The notes beneath the pieces were generated by a model. It had not been told where the DNA came from and did no database searches. It saw only the letters and a list, made by a program, of their open reading frames with translations. Of a stretch of 10,278 bases of DNA, positions 1 through 5,552 are shown in pieces. The DNA is taken from the NCBI GenBank assembly GCA_003153055.1, contig PMBV01000358.1, positions 1 through 10,278 on the forward strand. Reading direction: 5' to 3'. This stretch comes from Myxococcales bacterium (lineage in GTDB: Bacteria > Myxococcota > Myxococcia > Myxococcales > Myxococcaceae). The stretch's first letter is position 1. Each line of letters opens with the position of its first letter. The position numbers and the translations under genes were made by a program.

Positions 1-12
1 GGCCGTGCCTGA

Positions 13-36
13 ACCCTGAAGCTCTCGAGTCAGGGT
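13..36. repeat. Inverted repeat, possible hairpin
   Basis: ACCCTGA (13-19) and TCAGGGT (30-36) are perfect 7-bp arms around a 10-base loop containing CTCGAG. No T-run follows on either strand. It may be a terminator for a plus-strand gene lying left of the window, because all three plus frames stop close by. That is a guess from position only. Confidence 0.35.
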
Positions 37-127
37 GAACTGGTGCGGTCAGTGAACGCCCAACCGATTCGCCACGCCCCGCTCGCGTTTGACCGTAGGC
101 AGGACCGCCCTTTGCCCAAGCGGTCGT

Positions 128-191
128 CCTCGCCCCGCGGCGCCAGAGCGGGCCCCTCGCCCCGCGGCGCCAGAGCGGGCCCCTCGCCCCG
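128..191. repeat. 27-bp GC-rich tandem direct repeat, 2.4 copies
   Basis: Two identical 27-bp units lie at 128-154 and 155-181, each beginning CCTCGCCCCG and ending GCGGGCC. A third copy follows from 182 but matches only for its first 10 bases (182-191), where the sequence turns into a palindrome. The unit is a multiple of 3, so any frame through it repeats every nine residues, but no credible gene crosses it. It is a small minisatellite in the intergenic space downstream of mlaD; copy number may vary between strains. Confidence 0.85.
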
Positions 192-199
192 GGGCGAGG
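182..199. repeat. 18-bp perfect palindrome
   Basis: CCTCGCCCC at 182-190 is followed directly by its exact reverse complement GGGGCGAGG at 191-199. It sits at the end of the 27-bp repeat array and shares the repeat's first 10 bases. As RNA it could form a 7-bp GC stem with a 4-base loop on either strand. No T-run follows, so it is not a standard intrinsic terminator. Confidence 0.7.
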
Positions 200-334
200 C
201 GGGGGAGTAGGGACGGCCGTCCGCCCAGGACAAAGAAGAGGCCTCCGCGGTCATGAGGTGCCTCAGGCTCCGACAAGGCCCCTGCGTTGCGCTGGGCCTA
301 CGAATACGTGCCGGAATTGCCGGACAACCCGTCG

Positions 335-1888
335 TTAGGGCTTGGGTACCAGCGGCAAGACCGACTTGAGGTCGGAGTCGGTGAAGTAGACTCCGCCTCC
401 GATGAAGAAATCGCGGCCGCTGACGAGGCGGTTCGTCAGTGTATCGCGGTTGGGCGCGTTGAGAATGTCGTCCATGCCCGCGTTCACGTAGACGTGCTCG
501 AAGGGCGTGAAGCGCAGGGTCGCCCGAAGCCGGGGGAAGCGCAGCGCCTCGATGGAAAAGTTGAAGGCGTCGACCTTGAGGACGAGCGCCTCCTCGAGCC
601 AGCGGGACAGGTAGAAGAACTTGATGGGCAGCGTCAGATCGAGCCCCAGGCCACCGCTCGACTCGATGATGCCGAAGCGCAAGGTGAGAAAGCTGTAGCG
701 CTTGGCGAACTGGGCGCTGAACTTGATGGCCTGGCTCGTCACCGTCTGCTTCTGCACCGCCGGGTCGCCCGCGCTGGGCGGGTTCTGCTGGCTGTAGGTG
801 GTGGTGACCGAGCCCCGCGGGTCGTCCACCGCCTCGAGCAGGTAGTACTTGTCGGGCTTGGCCGTCAGACGCAGCTGGAGGAACGTCTTGGCGGCCGCCT
901 GCGTCACCAGGTAGTCGGCCTTGACTCCGACCTCGACCTCCATCTGGGTGAGCCGGCCGGCGTAGTCGGCGAGATCATCGACGGTGTCGGACACCTTCTG
1001 GCCCAGCCGCTCGTCGGAGAGCAGCGCACCGACTGCCCCTTCGCCCTTGCGAACCTTCTCGGTCACCGCCTCGATGTTCTCGAGCGAACGATCGAGCCTG
1101 GCCAGGGTCTCCTTGAGGTTCGACACCCCACCCTTCACTTCTCCCTCGTTCTCGCCCACGACGCGCTTCACCGACGCCATGACGTCTTTTACGTCTCGCG
1201 AGATGGCCTCGATGTTCTCGACGATGTTGGTGACCGAGCTGCCCTCTCGCTGGGTCAGGCGTCTCACGTCACCCGACACCGCCTCGACGTTCGCCAAGAT
1301 GGCGTCGAGCTTCGAGGAGCTGTCGCTGATGGTGCGGTCGACCCCCTCGGTCAGTTTGACCAGGTTCTGCACGATGCTCTCGAGCGAACCCTGGCCTTCG
1401 GCGCCGCCGAGCACGTGTCGGAGCGAGCTGGTCACTGCCTGAATGTCTTGAGTGATGGTGGTGAGCGAATTGAACAGCTGCTCCATGCCCTGGGCGTCGA
1501 TGACCCGCTTGATCTCGCCGCCATTCTCCAGGAGCCGGGCCTCTTCGGTGCCCGGCACGAGGTCGATCATGTAGTCGCCCAGGAGCGACTCGGAGCGCTT
1601 GGTGACGCTGGCGTCTTCTCGCACGCCCACGTCGCGGCGGATCTTGAGAATGGCCTTGGCCTTCATGCCCTCGAGCTTGATCTCCTCGATCTCGCCGACG
1701 GGAATACCGGCGATCTGCACCCGGCTCCGACGGGTCAGGCCCGAGGCGTCACGAAAATAGGCGAACACCCGAACCGACTCGTTTTCCCTCATGCCCCCTT
1801 TGCGAACGAAGGTGAGGAAGAAGAAGAGAATGGCCCCGGCGACGAGCACCAAGAGGCCAACACGAAACGGGGTGACGACTTTCTTCAA
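335..1888 (-). CDS. mlaD: MlaD-like MCE protein with C-terminal barrel-like domain
   Basis: Lipid-binding MCE subunit of a retrograde or anterograde phospholipid ABC transporter, anchored in the inner membrane and projecting into the periplasm. It has 517 residues. One membrane helix spans about 9-28, followed by a single MCE domain at about 38-115 (FRDASGLTRRSRVQIAGIPVG, with LLGDYMIDL near its end). A long helical, coiled-coil-prone stretch follows at about 130-310. The C-terminus (about 316-510) is strand-rich, with alternating hydrophobic residues and aromatic strand ends (KYYLLEAVDD, SFLTLRFGII, HVYVNAGMDD, DFFIGGGVYF), resembling an outer-membrane beta-barrel of roughly ten strands. E. 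coli MlaD is only about 180 residues and lacks the last two regions. The start is TTG, supported by GGAGAG ending 3 bases upstream; the next in-frame ATG (residue 33) would remove the membrane anchor. It is the last gene of mlaE-mlaF-mlaD, 38 bp after mlaF. The barrel assignment is inferred from pattern. Confidence 0.9.
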   Translation of the reverse strand: MKKVVTPFRVGLLVLVAGAILFFFLTFVRKGGMRENESVRVFAYFRDASGLTRRSRVQIAGIPVGEIEEIKLEGMKAKAILKIRRDVGVREDASVTKRSESLLGDYMIDLVPGTEEARLLENGGEIKRVIDAQGMEQLFNSLTTITQDIQAVTSSLRHVLGGAEGQGSLESIVQNLVKLTEGVDRTISDSSSKLDAILANVEAVSGDVRRLTQREGSSVTNIVENIEAISRDVKDVMASVKRVVGENEGEVKGGVSNLKETLARLDRSLENIEAVTEKVRKGEGAVGALLSDERLGQKVSDTVDDLADYAGRLTQMEVEVGVKADYLVTQAAAKTFLQLRLTAKPDKYYLLEAVDDPRGSVTTTYSQQNPPSAGDPAVQKQTVTSQAIKFSAQFAKRYSFLTLRFGIIESSGGLGLDLTLPIKFFYLSRWLEEALVLKVDAFNFSIEALRFPRLRATLRFTPFEHVYVNAGMDDILNAPNRDTLTNRLVSGRDFFIGGGVYFTDSDLKSVLPLVPKP

Positions 1889-1897
1889 CGTCTCTCC
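1886..1897 (-). promoter_or_regulatory. Ribosome binding site deciding the TTG start of mlaD
   Basis: On the minus strand GGAGAG (1897-1892) is followed by ACG and then TTG (1888-1886). This is the clearest Shine-Dalgarno match in the mla operon. It fixes an uncommon TTG start that keeps the N-terminal membrane helix in the protein. Confidence 0.7.
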
Positions 1898-1926
1898 AGT
1901 CTACCGCGCGCCCGCTCGGTGTCGTT

Positions 1927-2697
1927 TCAATTCTTGCCGAACCAGGTCTGGAGAAAGAGCTTCACCGCCGGCTGCTGCGAGCCGCGCAGCGTCTCGGGCG
2001 GCCCTTGGTCGACGATGAGCCCTTGGTACAGGAACGCGATGTTGTCGGCCACCTTGAAGGCCGAGGCCACGTCGTGGCTGATCACCACCGACGTGACTCC
2101 GAGCTGGCGCTTGGCGTCGAGGATCATCTCGTCGACGTAGTCGGTGGTGATGGGGTCGAGGCCGGTGGTGGGCTCGTCGTACAGCACGATCTTCGGGTCG
2201 AGCACGATGGCCCGCGCCAGGCCGACGCGCTTGCGCATGCCGCCCGAGAGATCAGCGGGGAACTTCTCCTCGACCCCCTTGAGCCCCACGATGCCCAGCT
2301 TCCCGCGAACGATCTCGCGCATCTCGTCTTCGCTGAGCTTCCCCCGGTGCTCCCGCAGGGGGAAGGCGACGTTCTCGAACACCGTCATGGAGTCGAACAG
2401 CGCCGCCGCCTGGAACACCATTCCGAACTTTCGCCGCACCCGCTCGAGCTCGGTGGCCCCGAAGCCGACGATGTCCTCGCGGTCGACGATGACCTGACCT
2501 CGGTCGGGCTTGAGGAGACCGATCATGTGCTTCATCAGCACCGTCTTGCCGCTCCCCGAGCCCCCGAGGATGACGCAGGTGCTGCCCTCGGGCACCTGGA
2601 GGTTCACCCCGGTGAGCACCTGGTTGTCGCCGAAGGCCTTGTAGAGATCGACGATGTCGATCATCGGCGGAGCGTCGCTGCGCTTCGGAGTCGTCAT
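1927..2697 (-). CDS. mlaF: MlaF-like ABC transporter ATP-binding protein
   Basis: Cytoplasmic ATPase that powers the MlaE permease in phospholipid transport between the membranes. It has 256 residues, close to the E. coli MlaF length (about 269). All ABC motifs are present: Walker A GGSGSGKT (45-52), Q-loop Q96 in GMVFQ, signature LSGGM (150-154), Walker B VLYDE (171-175), D-loop GLD (179-181) and switch H208 in VVISHD. The text FQAAALFDSMTVFENVAFPLREH is typical of the MlaF/Mkl branch. The ATG lies 3 bases after the mlaE stop (TAG CTC ATG), so the two are probably translationally coupled. A second in-frame ATG at residue 12 (MIDIVDLYKAF) is possible, and neither has a clear Shine-Dalgarno sequence. 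No MlaB-type STAS partner gene is visible nearby. Confidence 0.95.
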   Translation of the reverse strand: MTTPKRSDAPPMIDIVDLYKAFGDNQVLTGVNLQVPEGSTCVILGGSGSGKTVLMKHMIGLLKPDRGQVIVDREDIVGFGATELERVRRKFGMVFQAAALFDSMTVFENVAFPLREHRGKLSEDEMREIVRGKLGIVGLKGVEEKFPADLSGGMRKRVGLARAIVLDPKIVLYDEPTTGLDPITTDYVDEMILDAKRQLGVTSVVISHDVASAFKVADNIAFLYQGLIVDQGPPETLRGSQQPAVKLFLQTWFGKN

Positions 2698-2700
2698 GAG

Positions 2701-3516
2701 CTAGTGGAGGAGCACGCCGACCAGGTAGTCGAGGACGAAGATGCCCAGCGCCGATGAAACCATGGCCTGGGTGGTGGCCTGGCCGACCCCCTTGGCGCCG
2801 CCGGTCGCGTTGTAGCCTCTGAAGCAGGCCACCAGCGCGACGTAGAGGCCGAACACCGTGCCCTTGATGAGCCCCTCCACCAGATCTTCGGGGTCGAGCC
2901 ACTGCTGGGTTCGAGTCAGGAACGTGCCCGCCGAGAGGCCCTTCACCGTCACCGCCACGAAGTAGCCTCCGCCCAGCCCGGCGAGATCGAACACCATCAC
3001 CAAGAGCGGCAGCATCATCGCCCCGGCAATCACCCGCGGCACCAGCAGGTACTGAATGGGGTTCACCGCCATCGTCTCGAGGGCGTCGACCTGCTCGGTC
3101 ACCCGCATGGTGCCCAGCTCGGTGCACATGGCGCTGCCAGCCCGCATCGTCACCATGAGGGCGCTGAACACCGGCGCCAGCTCGCGGGTGATGGTGAGCG
3201 AAACCGTCGGGCCCACCAGGCTCTCGGCGTTGAACATCTCGAAGGCCCGCCAGCTCTGGTGCGCGAACACCATGCCCGAGAAGATGCCGGTGAGCCCGAC
3301 GATGAACACCGAGCCCACGCCCACGAAGTCGAGCTGGGCCAAGATGTTGTTGACCCGAAAAGGCCGTCGCACCGTCCACCGGAGGACCTCGACCAACAAC
3401 TCAGCCAACCCGCCGAGGTTCTCGACCGCGGCGACGAGCGTCGCACCCAGACCCTCCACGGCGGAGTAGAGGGCCGCGGACCACGGCGCAGGAGGCCTGT
3501 CGCTCTCCGATGACAT
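2701..3516 (-). CDS. mlaE: MlaE-like phospholipid transport permease
   Basis: Inner-membrane permease of the MCE transporter; with MlaF and MlaD it forms the core complex that moves lipids through the inner membrane. It has 271 residues, near the usual 260. Family hallmarks are the central RELAPVFSALMVTMRAGSAM stretch (111-130) and the ELGTMRVTEQVDALETMAVNP segment (133-153). Hydrophobic stretches lie at about 63-86, 155-178, 218-236 and 250-270. I chose the ATG at 3516 (MSSESDRPP). The open frame extends to 3666, but that extension is basic, unlike the family, and would run into the divergent gene's region. It is the first gene of the mla operon, followed 3 bp later by mlaF. A plausible promoter and a palindrome lie just upstream. 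No strong Shine-Dalgarno precedes the start, so translation may be near-leaderless. Confidence 0.93.
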   Translation of the reverse strand: MSSESDRPPAPWSAALYSAVEGLGATLVAAVENLGGLAELLVEVLRWTVRRPFRVNNILAQLDFVGVGSVFIVGLTGIFSGMVFAHQSWRAFEMFNAESLVGPTVSLTITRELAPVFSALMVTMRAGSAMCTELGTMRVTEQVDALETMAVNPIQYLLVPRVIAGAMMLPLLVMVFDLAGLGGGYFVAVTVKGLSAGTFLTRTQQWLDPEDLVEGLIKGTVFGLYVALVACFRGYNATGGAKGVGQATTQAMVSSALGIFVLDYLVGVLLH

Positions 3517-3524
3517 CGAAGGAC

Positions 3525-3552
3525 ACTCTATGTCATGGCCACCCAACGACAA
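3525..3552 (-). promoter_or_regulatory. Candidate promoter for mlaEFD
   Basis: On the minus strand TTGTCG (3552-3547) and TAGAGT (3530-3525) are separated by 16 bases and each match 4 of 6 bases of the sigma-70 -35 and -10 consensus. Transcription would begin a few bases before the mlaE ATG at 3516, giving an almost leaderless message, which fits the lack of a Shine-Dalgarno there. The 14-bp palindrome abuts the -35 box. By-eye matches of this quality are common by chance. Confidence 0.25.
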
Positions 3553-3566
3553 GCCAGCGCGCTGGC
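3553..3566. promoter_or_regulatory. 14-bp perfect palindrome, candidate operator between divergent genes
   Basis: GCCAGCGCGCTGGC is a perfect dyad. It sits almost exactly in the middle of the 82-bp region between mlaE (start 3516, leftward) and the zinc-ribbon gene (start 3599, rightward). Its place next to a candidate -35 box fits a dimeric repressor or activator acting on one or both genes. No cognate regulator is evident. Confidence 0.4.
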
Positions 3567-3598
3567 ATCGGCGGCGATTCGTGCTAGGCGGGCGTACG

Positions 3599-4060
3599 AT
3601 GAAGCTCCCCAACGCCATCCGGGTCGGCGGCGAGATTGACGCCCTGTGCAACCGCTGCGAGCTCAACCTCGCTCACACCATCGTAGCCATGGTCGGGCCC
3701 AAGGTCATCAAGGTGAAGTGCAACACCTGTGGGGCCGATCACCAGTACCGTGGCCAGCAGCCGCTGGTGAAGGCCCAGTCGTTCGCCGCGCCCAAGACCA
3801 AGAGCCCCAAGGCCGCCTCGAAGGGCCCCTCGAGCCGCGCCGTGGTCAGCTGGGAAGACAAGTTCAAGGGCAAGGATCTCAGCCGGCCCCGCCGCTATGC
3901 GCCCACCGAGACCTTCGCGGTCGACGACGTCGTCGATCACCCGACGTTCGGGCTCGGGCTCGTCACCCAGGTGCGGGGCGACAAGGTCGACGTCTCCTTC
4001 AAACAAGAAGAGCGCACCCTGGTGCACGGCAAGGTCGCCCGGCAACACAGCGAGCGGTAG
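3599..4060 (+). CDS. Small zinc-ribbon protein with Tudor/SH3-like C-terminus
   Basis: Uncharacterised 153-residue cytoplasmic protein. The N-terminal part has two CxxC knuckles, C17-x2-C20 (CNRC) and C41-x2-C44 (CNTC), 20 residues apart, as in a rubredoxin-type zinc ribbon. A Lys/Ser/Pro-rich linker (about 55-95) follows. The C-terminus (about 107-146, DVVDHPTFGLGLVTQVRGDK then VDVSF) matches the small beta-barrel pattern of the UvrD/PcrA C-terminal and CarD-like Tudor folds: V.HP.FG.G.V..V.GDKV.V.F. These folds often contact RNA polymerase or nucleic acid. The ATG at 3599 is preferred over one at 3530, because the extra 23 residues (MSWPPNDKPARW...) are not protein-like and would overlap the mlaE promoter region. 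Only a weak GGCGGG precedes the start. It is divergent from mlaE and alone on its strand. A role in transcription is inference. Confidence 0.8.
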   Translation: MKLPNAIRVGGEIDALCNRCELNLAHTIVAMVGPKVIKVKCNTCGADHQYRGQQPLVKAQSFAAPKTKSPKAASKGPSSRAVVSWEDKFKGKDLSRPRRYAPTETFAVDDVVDHPTFGLGLVTQVRGDKVDVSFKQEERTLVHGKVARQHSER

Positions 4061-4088
4061 GGAACGGTCTGCGCTGACGAGGCGTTCC
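4061..4088 (+). repeat. Small hairpin immediately after the zinc-ribbon gene stop
   Basis: GGAACG (4061-4066) and CGTTCC (4083-4088) form a 6-bp stem directly after the TAG stop (4058-4060). An inner GTC/GAC pairing (4067-4069 with 4076-4078) is possible with a 4-base bulge. No T-run follows, so it is at best a weak terminator or a 3'-end stabiliser. Confidence 0.25.
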
Positions 4089-4713
4089 GGCGACTGAGCG
4101 CGTTCACGCCAGTCGACGAGCACCGCGGTACGGAGTTCGATCGCCCGACACACCGGGCGCTCGGGGTTGCTGCCGTCCAAGGCACGCTCGACGACGCCCT
4201 GACGTCGGTCCTCTGCCACCTCTCTTGGGTACTCGACGAATTGGCCTCCCGAGCGTCGGGCTGGGTCCCCCGAGACGGGAGTACGACGCCCAACCGCCTT
4301 GAGGGCAGGCAGTGGGTCAGGGAGTCGGCAGCTGGTCTTCAGGGGCGATGGGGCCGGATGCGCATGGTCGGGCCGGAGCTCAAAGGGTGGAGGTGGCGGT
4401 GGGGTCCCCGGGCTCCGGGCGAACGGCTACGAGCCTCTCAGGCGCACTGGCACCCTGACGCACACGTATCGCGGGGCATCGCGGCGCCTCATCCGCGCGT
4501 CCCTGGGCCCATGTCTCAGCCCCCGCTCTGGCCCATGCCGACACGACTCGACGAAGCCCAGGAGGCGGGTGGCCCACCCTGCGGCGGCGCCAAGCCGAAC
4601 AGGTCGCGCCAGCTTTGGAGCGCCAGGAGCTTCATCGGGTCCTGTGCCGCGCAAAGCGAGGCGGGATTCCTGACCCTCGGCGCGGACCTCGAGGACAGTC
4701 AGTCCCCAGCCCT

Positions 4714-4749
4714 GTCATCACGGAGTACTGATTCGTACACCGTGATGAC
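4714..4749. repeat. Strong inverted repeat (10 bp + 4 bp) in convergent intergenic region
   Basis: GTCATCACGG (4714-4723) and CCGTGATGAC (4740-4749) are perfect 10-bp arms. After a single A/A mismatch, GTAC (4725-4728) pairs with GTAC (4735-4738), leaving a 6-base loop TGATTC. It is 114 bp downstream of the pseudouridine synthase stop. It could end or protect that transcript, or be a protein-binding dyad. No T-run follows on either strand, so it is not a textbook intrinsic terminator. Confidence 0.7.
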
Positions 4750-4862
4750 GCGCTCGGAGACCCGTGCCCACTCGGTAGCTGCCGGATGCGCATCGTGCCG
4801 TCAATGCCGAGTTGCAACCCCTGATCCTCGGACGCTCCATCCTCAATGCGCTTCGCAGCCCC

Positions 4863-5552
4863 TCACGGGCGCGCTTGGCGCCGAAGGAGTTCGAGGGTCC
4901 TCGTCATATCCTGCGGCAATGGCGCCTGCACCAGGAGCCCCAACGACTCCAGCGAGAGCCACTCGGCATGGAGCGGCGTTCGCGCCAGCACTGGCTCATC
5001 GGTCTCGCCCCCCAGATCCCGCTCTGACCACGGCTCCTTGCGCCCATACTGGTGATCGAGCAGCAAGGGGTGCCCCTTGGCCCTCAAGTGAACCCGGAGC
5101 TGGTGCTGCCGACCAGTGAGCGGCTCGCACTCCACCGCCGTGGCGCGCGCGAAGAGCTCCCGAGGTCGCACCAGCGTGCGAGAGGGCTTCCCCTCTTCGC
5201 CAGGGAGCGCCACCCGCATCTTCTGCTTTCTCGCCTGCACCAGCGCCAGGTCGATGTCGAGTGGCCCGCGCACACAGCCCTGAACGATGGCCAGGTAGCG
5301 CTTCTTCACCTGCCCGTGCTCGAAGGCCAATGAGACCTCCCGGTGCCGCTCGGCGCTGGTGGCGAACAGCACCACCCCCGAGGTGTCGCGATCGATGCGG
5401 TGGCACACCCAGACTGGCCGGCCGAGCTGGCTGGCCAGTAGATCTCTCAGGCAGGTCGCGTCGGCCGGAGCCCGCCCGGGAATCACCAAGAGCCCGGGGG
5501 GCTTGTTCACCGCCACCAGCCCCTCGACGCACGGCAGCAGCTCGAGGATCAC
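4863..5552 (-). CDS. RluA-family pseudouridine synthase
   Basis: RNA pseudouridine synthase that isomerises uridine in rRNA or tRNA, in the cytoplasm. It has 229 residues. The catalytic aspartate is D54 in HRIDRDTSG (51-59). The substrate-binding opening VNKPPGLLVIPG (15-26) and the conserved LTGRQHQLRVHL (145-156) are intact. It has no S4 domain, so it resembles the short RluA/TruC-type enzymes (E. coli RluA is about 219 residues). I chose GTG at 5552 because it overlaps the upstream M16 stop by GTGA and places the family's N-terminus correctly. The frame is open further upstream, to 5735, but that text is antisense-like and lies inside the M16 gene. It is the last gene of the minus-strand array and probably translationally coupled to it. 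The target nucleotide cannot be told from sequence. Its link to a protease pair is unexplained. Confidence 0.92.
   Translation of the reverse strand: MILELLPCVEGLVAVNKPPGLLVIPGRAPADATCLRDLLASQLGRPVWVCHRIDRDTSGVVLFATSAERHREVSLAFEHGQVKKRYLAIVQGCVRGPLDIDLALVQARKQKMRVALPGEEGKPSRTLVRPRELFARATAVECEPLTGRQHQLRVHLRAKGHPLLLDHQYGRKEPWSERDLGGETDEPVLARTPLHAEWLSLESLGLLVQAPLPQDMTRTLELLRRQARP

Larger units (their letters stand above)
1..334. other. Gene-free region downstream of mlaD
   Basis: I find no credible gene here. Plus-strand frames entering from the left all hit stops within the first 38 bases. Short minus-strand open frames cross a tandem repeat and read as low-complexity Arg/Gly/Ala/Pro text, so I treat them as noise. 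The stretch holds a 7-bp-arm hairpin (13-36), a 27-bp tandem repeat (128-191), an 18-bp perfect palindrome (182-199), a 12-bp palindrome (211-222, GGACGGCCGTCC) and an 8-bp one (238-245, GAGGCCTC). It lies just past the end of the leftward mla operon, so transcription termination could occur here, but I see no hairpin followed by a T-run. Confidence 0.6.
4061..4862. other. 800-bp convergent intergenic region without a credible gene
   Basis: This lies between the ends of the rightward zinc-ribbon gene and the leftward pseudouridine synthase gene. After the TAG at 4058-4060 the same plus frame stays open to 5119. Its first 75 codons or so (to about 4290) have fairly G/C-rich third positions and read like protein (for example FDRPTHRALGVAAVQGTLDD), but no ATG or GTG opens it. 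The same codons read on the minus strand are also open. Beyond about 4300 the frame becomes random Trp/Arg/Gly/Ser-rich text. I recognise no family. It may contain the decayed remnant of a gene. It also holds a G-rich tract (4385-4404) and a strong hairpin (4714-4749). Confidence 0.45.

Noticed and set aside
311..323. CCGG-AATTG-CCGG just past the mlaD stop as a terminator
   Set aside because: The stem is only 4 bp of a self-palindromic tetramer and no T-run follows.
287..2140. Plus-strand open frame of 617 codons opposite mlaD and mlaF
   Set aside because: It is wholly antisense to two genes with clear family motifs; its His/Leu/Glu/Asp-rich text is the usual mirror of GC-rich coding DNA.
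2252..3379. Minus-strand open frame across the mlaE-mlaF junction
   Set aside because: It is the shifted frame of the same strand; its Arg/Gly/His-rich text overlaps two genes with intact motifs.
4353..4793. 13-base repeat GCCGGATGCGCAT at 4353-4365 and 4781-4793
   Set aside because: Short, only two copies, flanks unrelated; not enough to call a repeat family.
4640..4862. Minus-strand protein-like text after the pseudouridine synthase stop, needing two frameshifts (for example ERVITVYESVLRDDR)
   Set aside because: The apparent protein signal coincides with the 10-bp inverted repeat, which explains the sequence better; two frame changes are needed and no family is recognised.
4241..5119. Plus-strand open frame starting at TTG
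   Set aside because: Text after about 4300 is random-looking, Trp/Arg/Ser-rich, and the last third overlaps the pseudouridine synthase gene antisense; no ribosome binding site.
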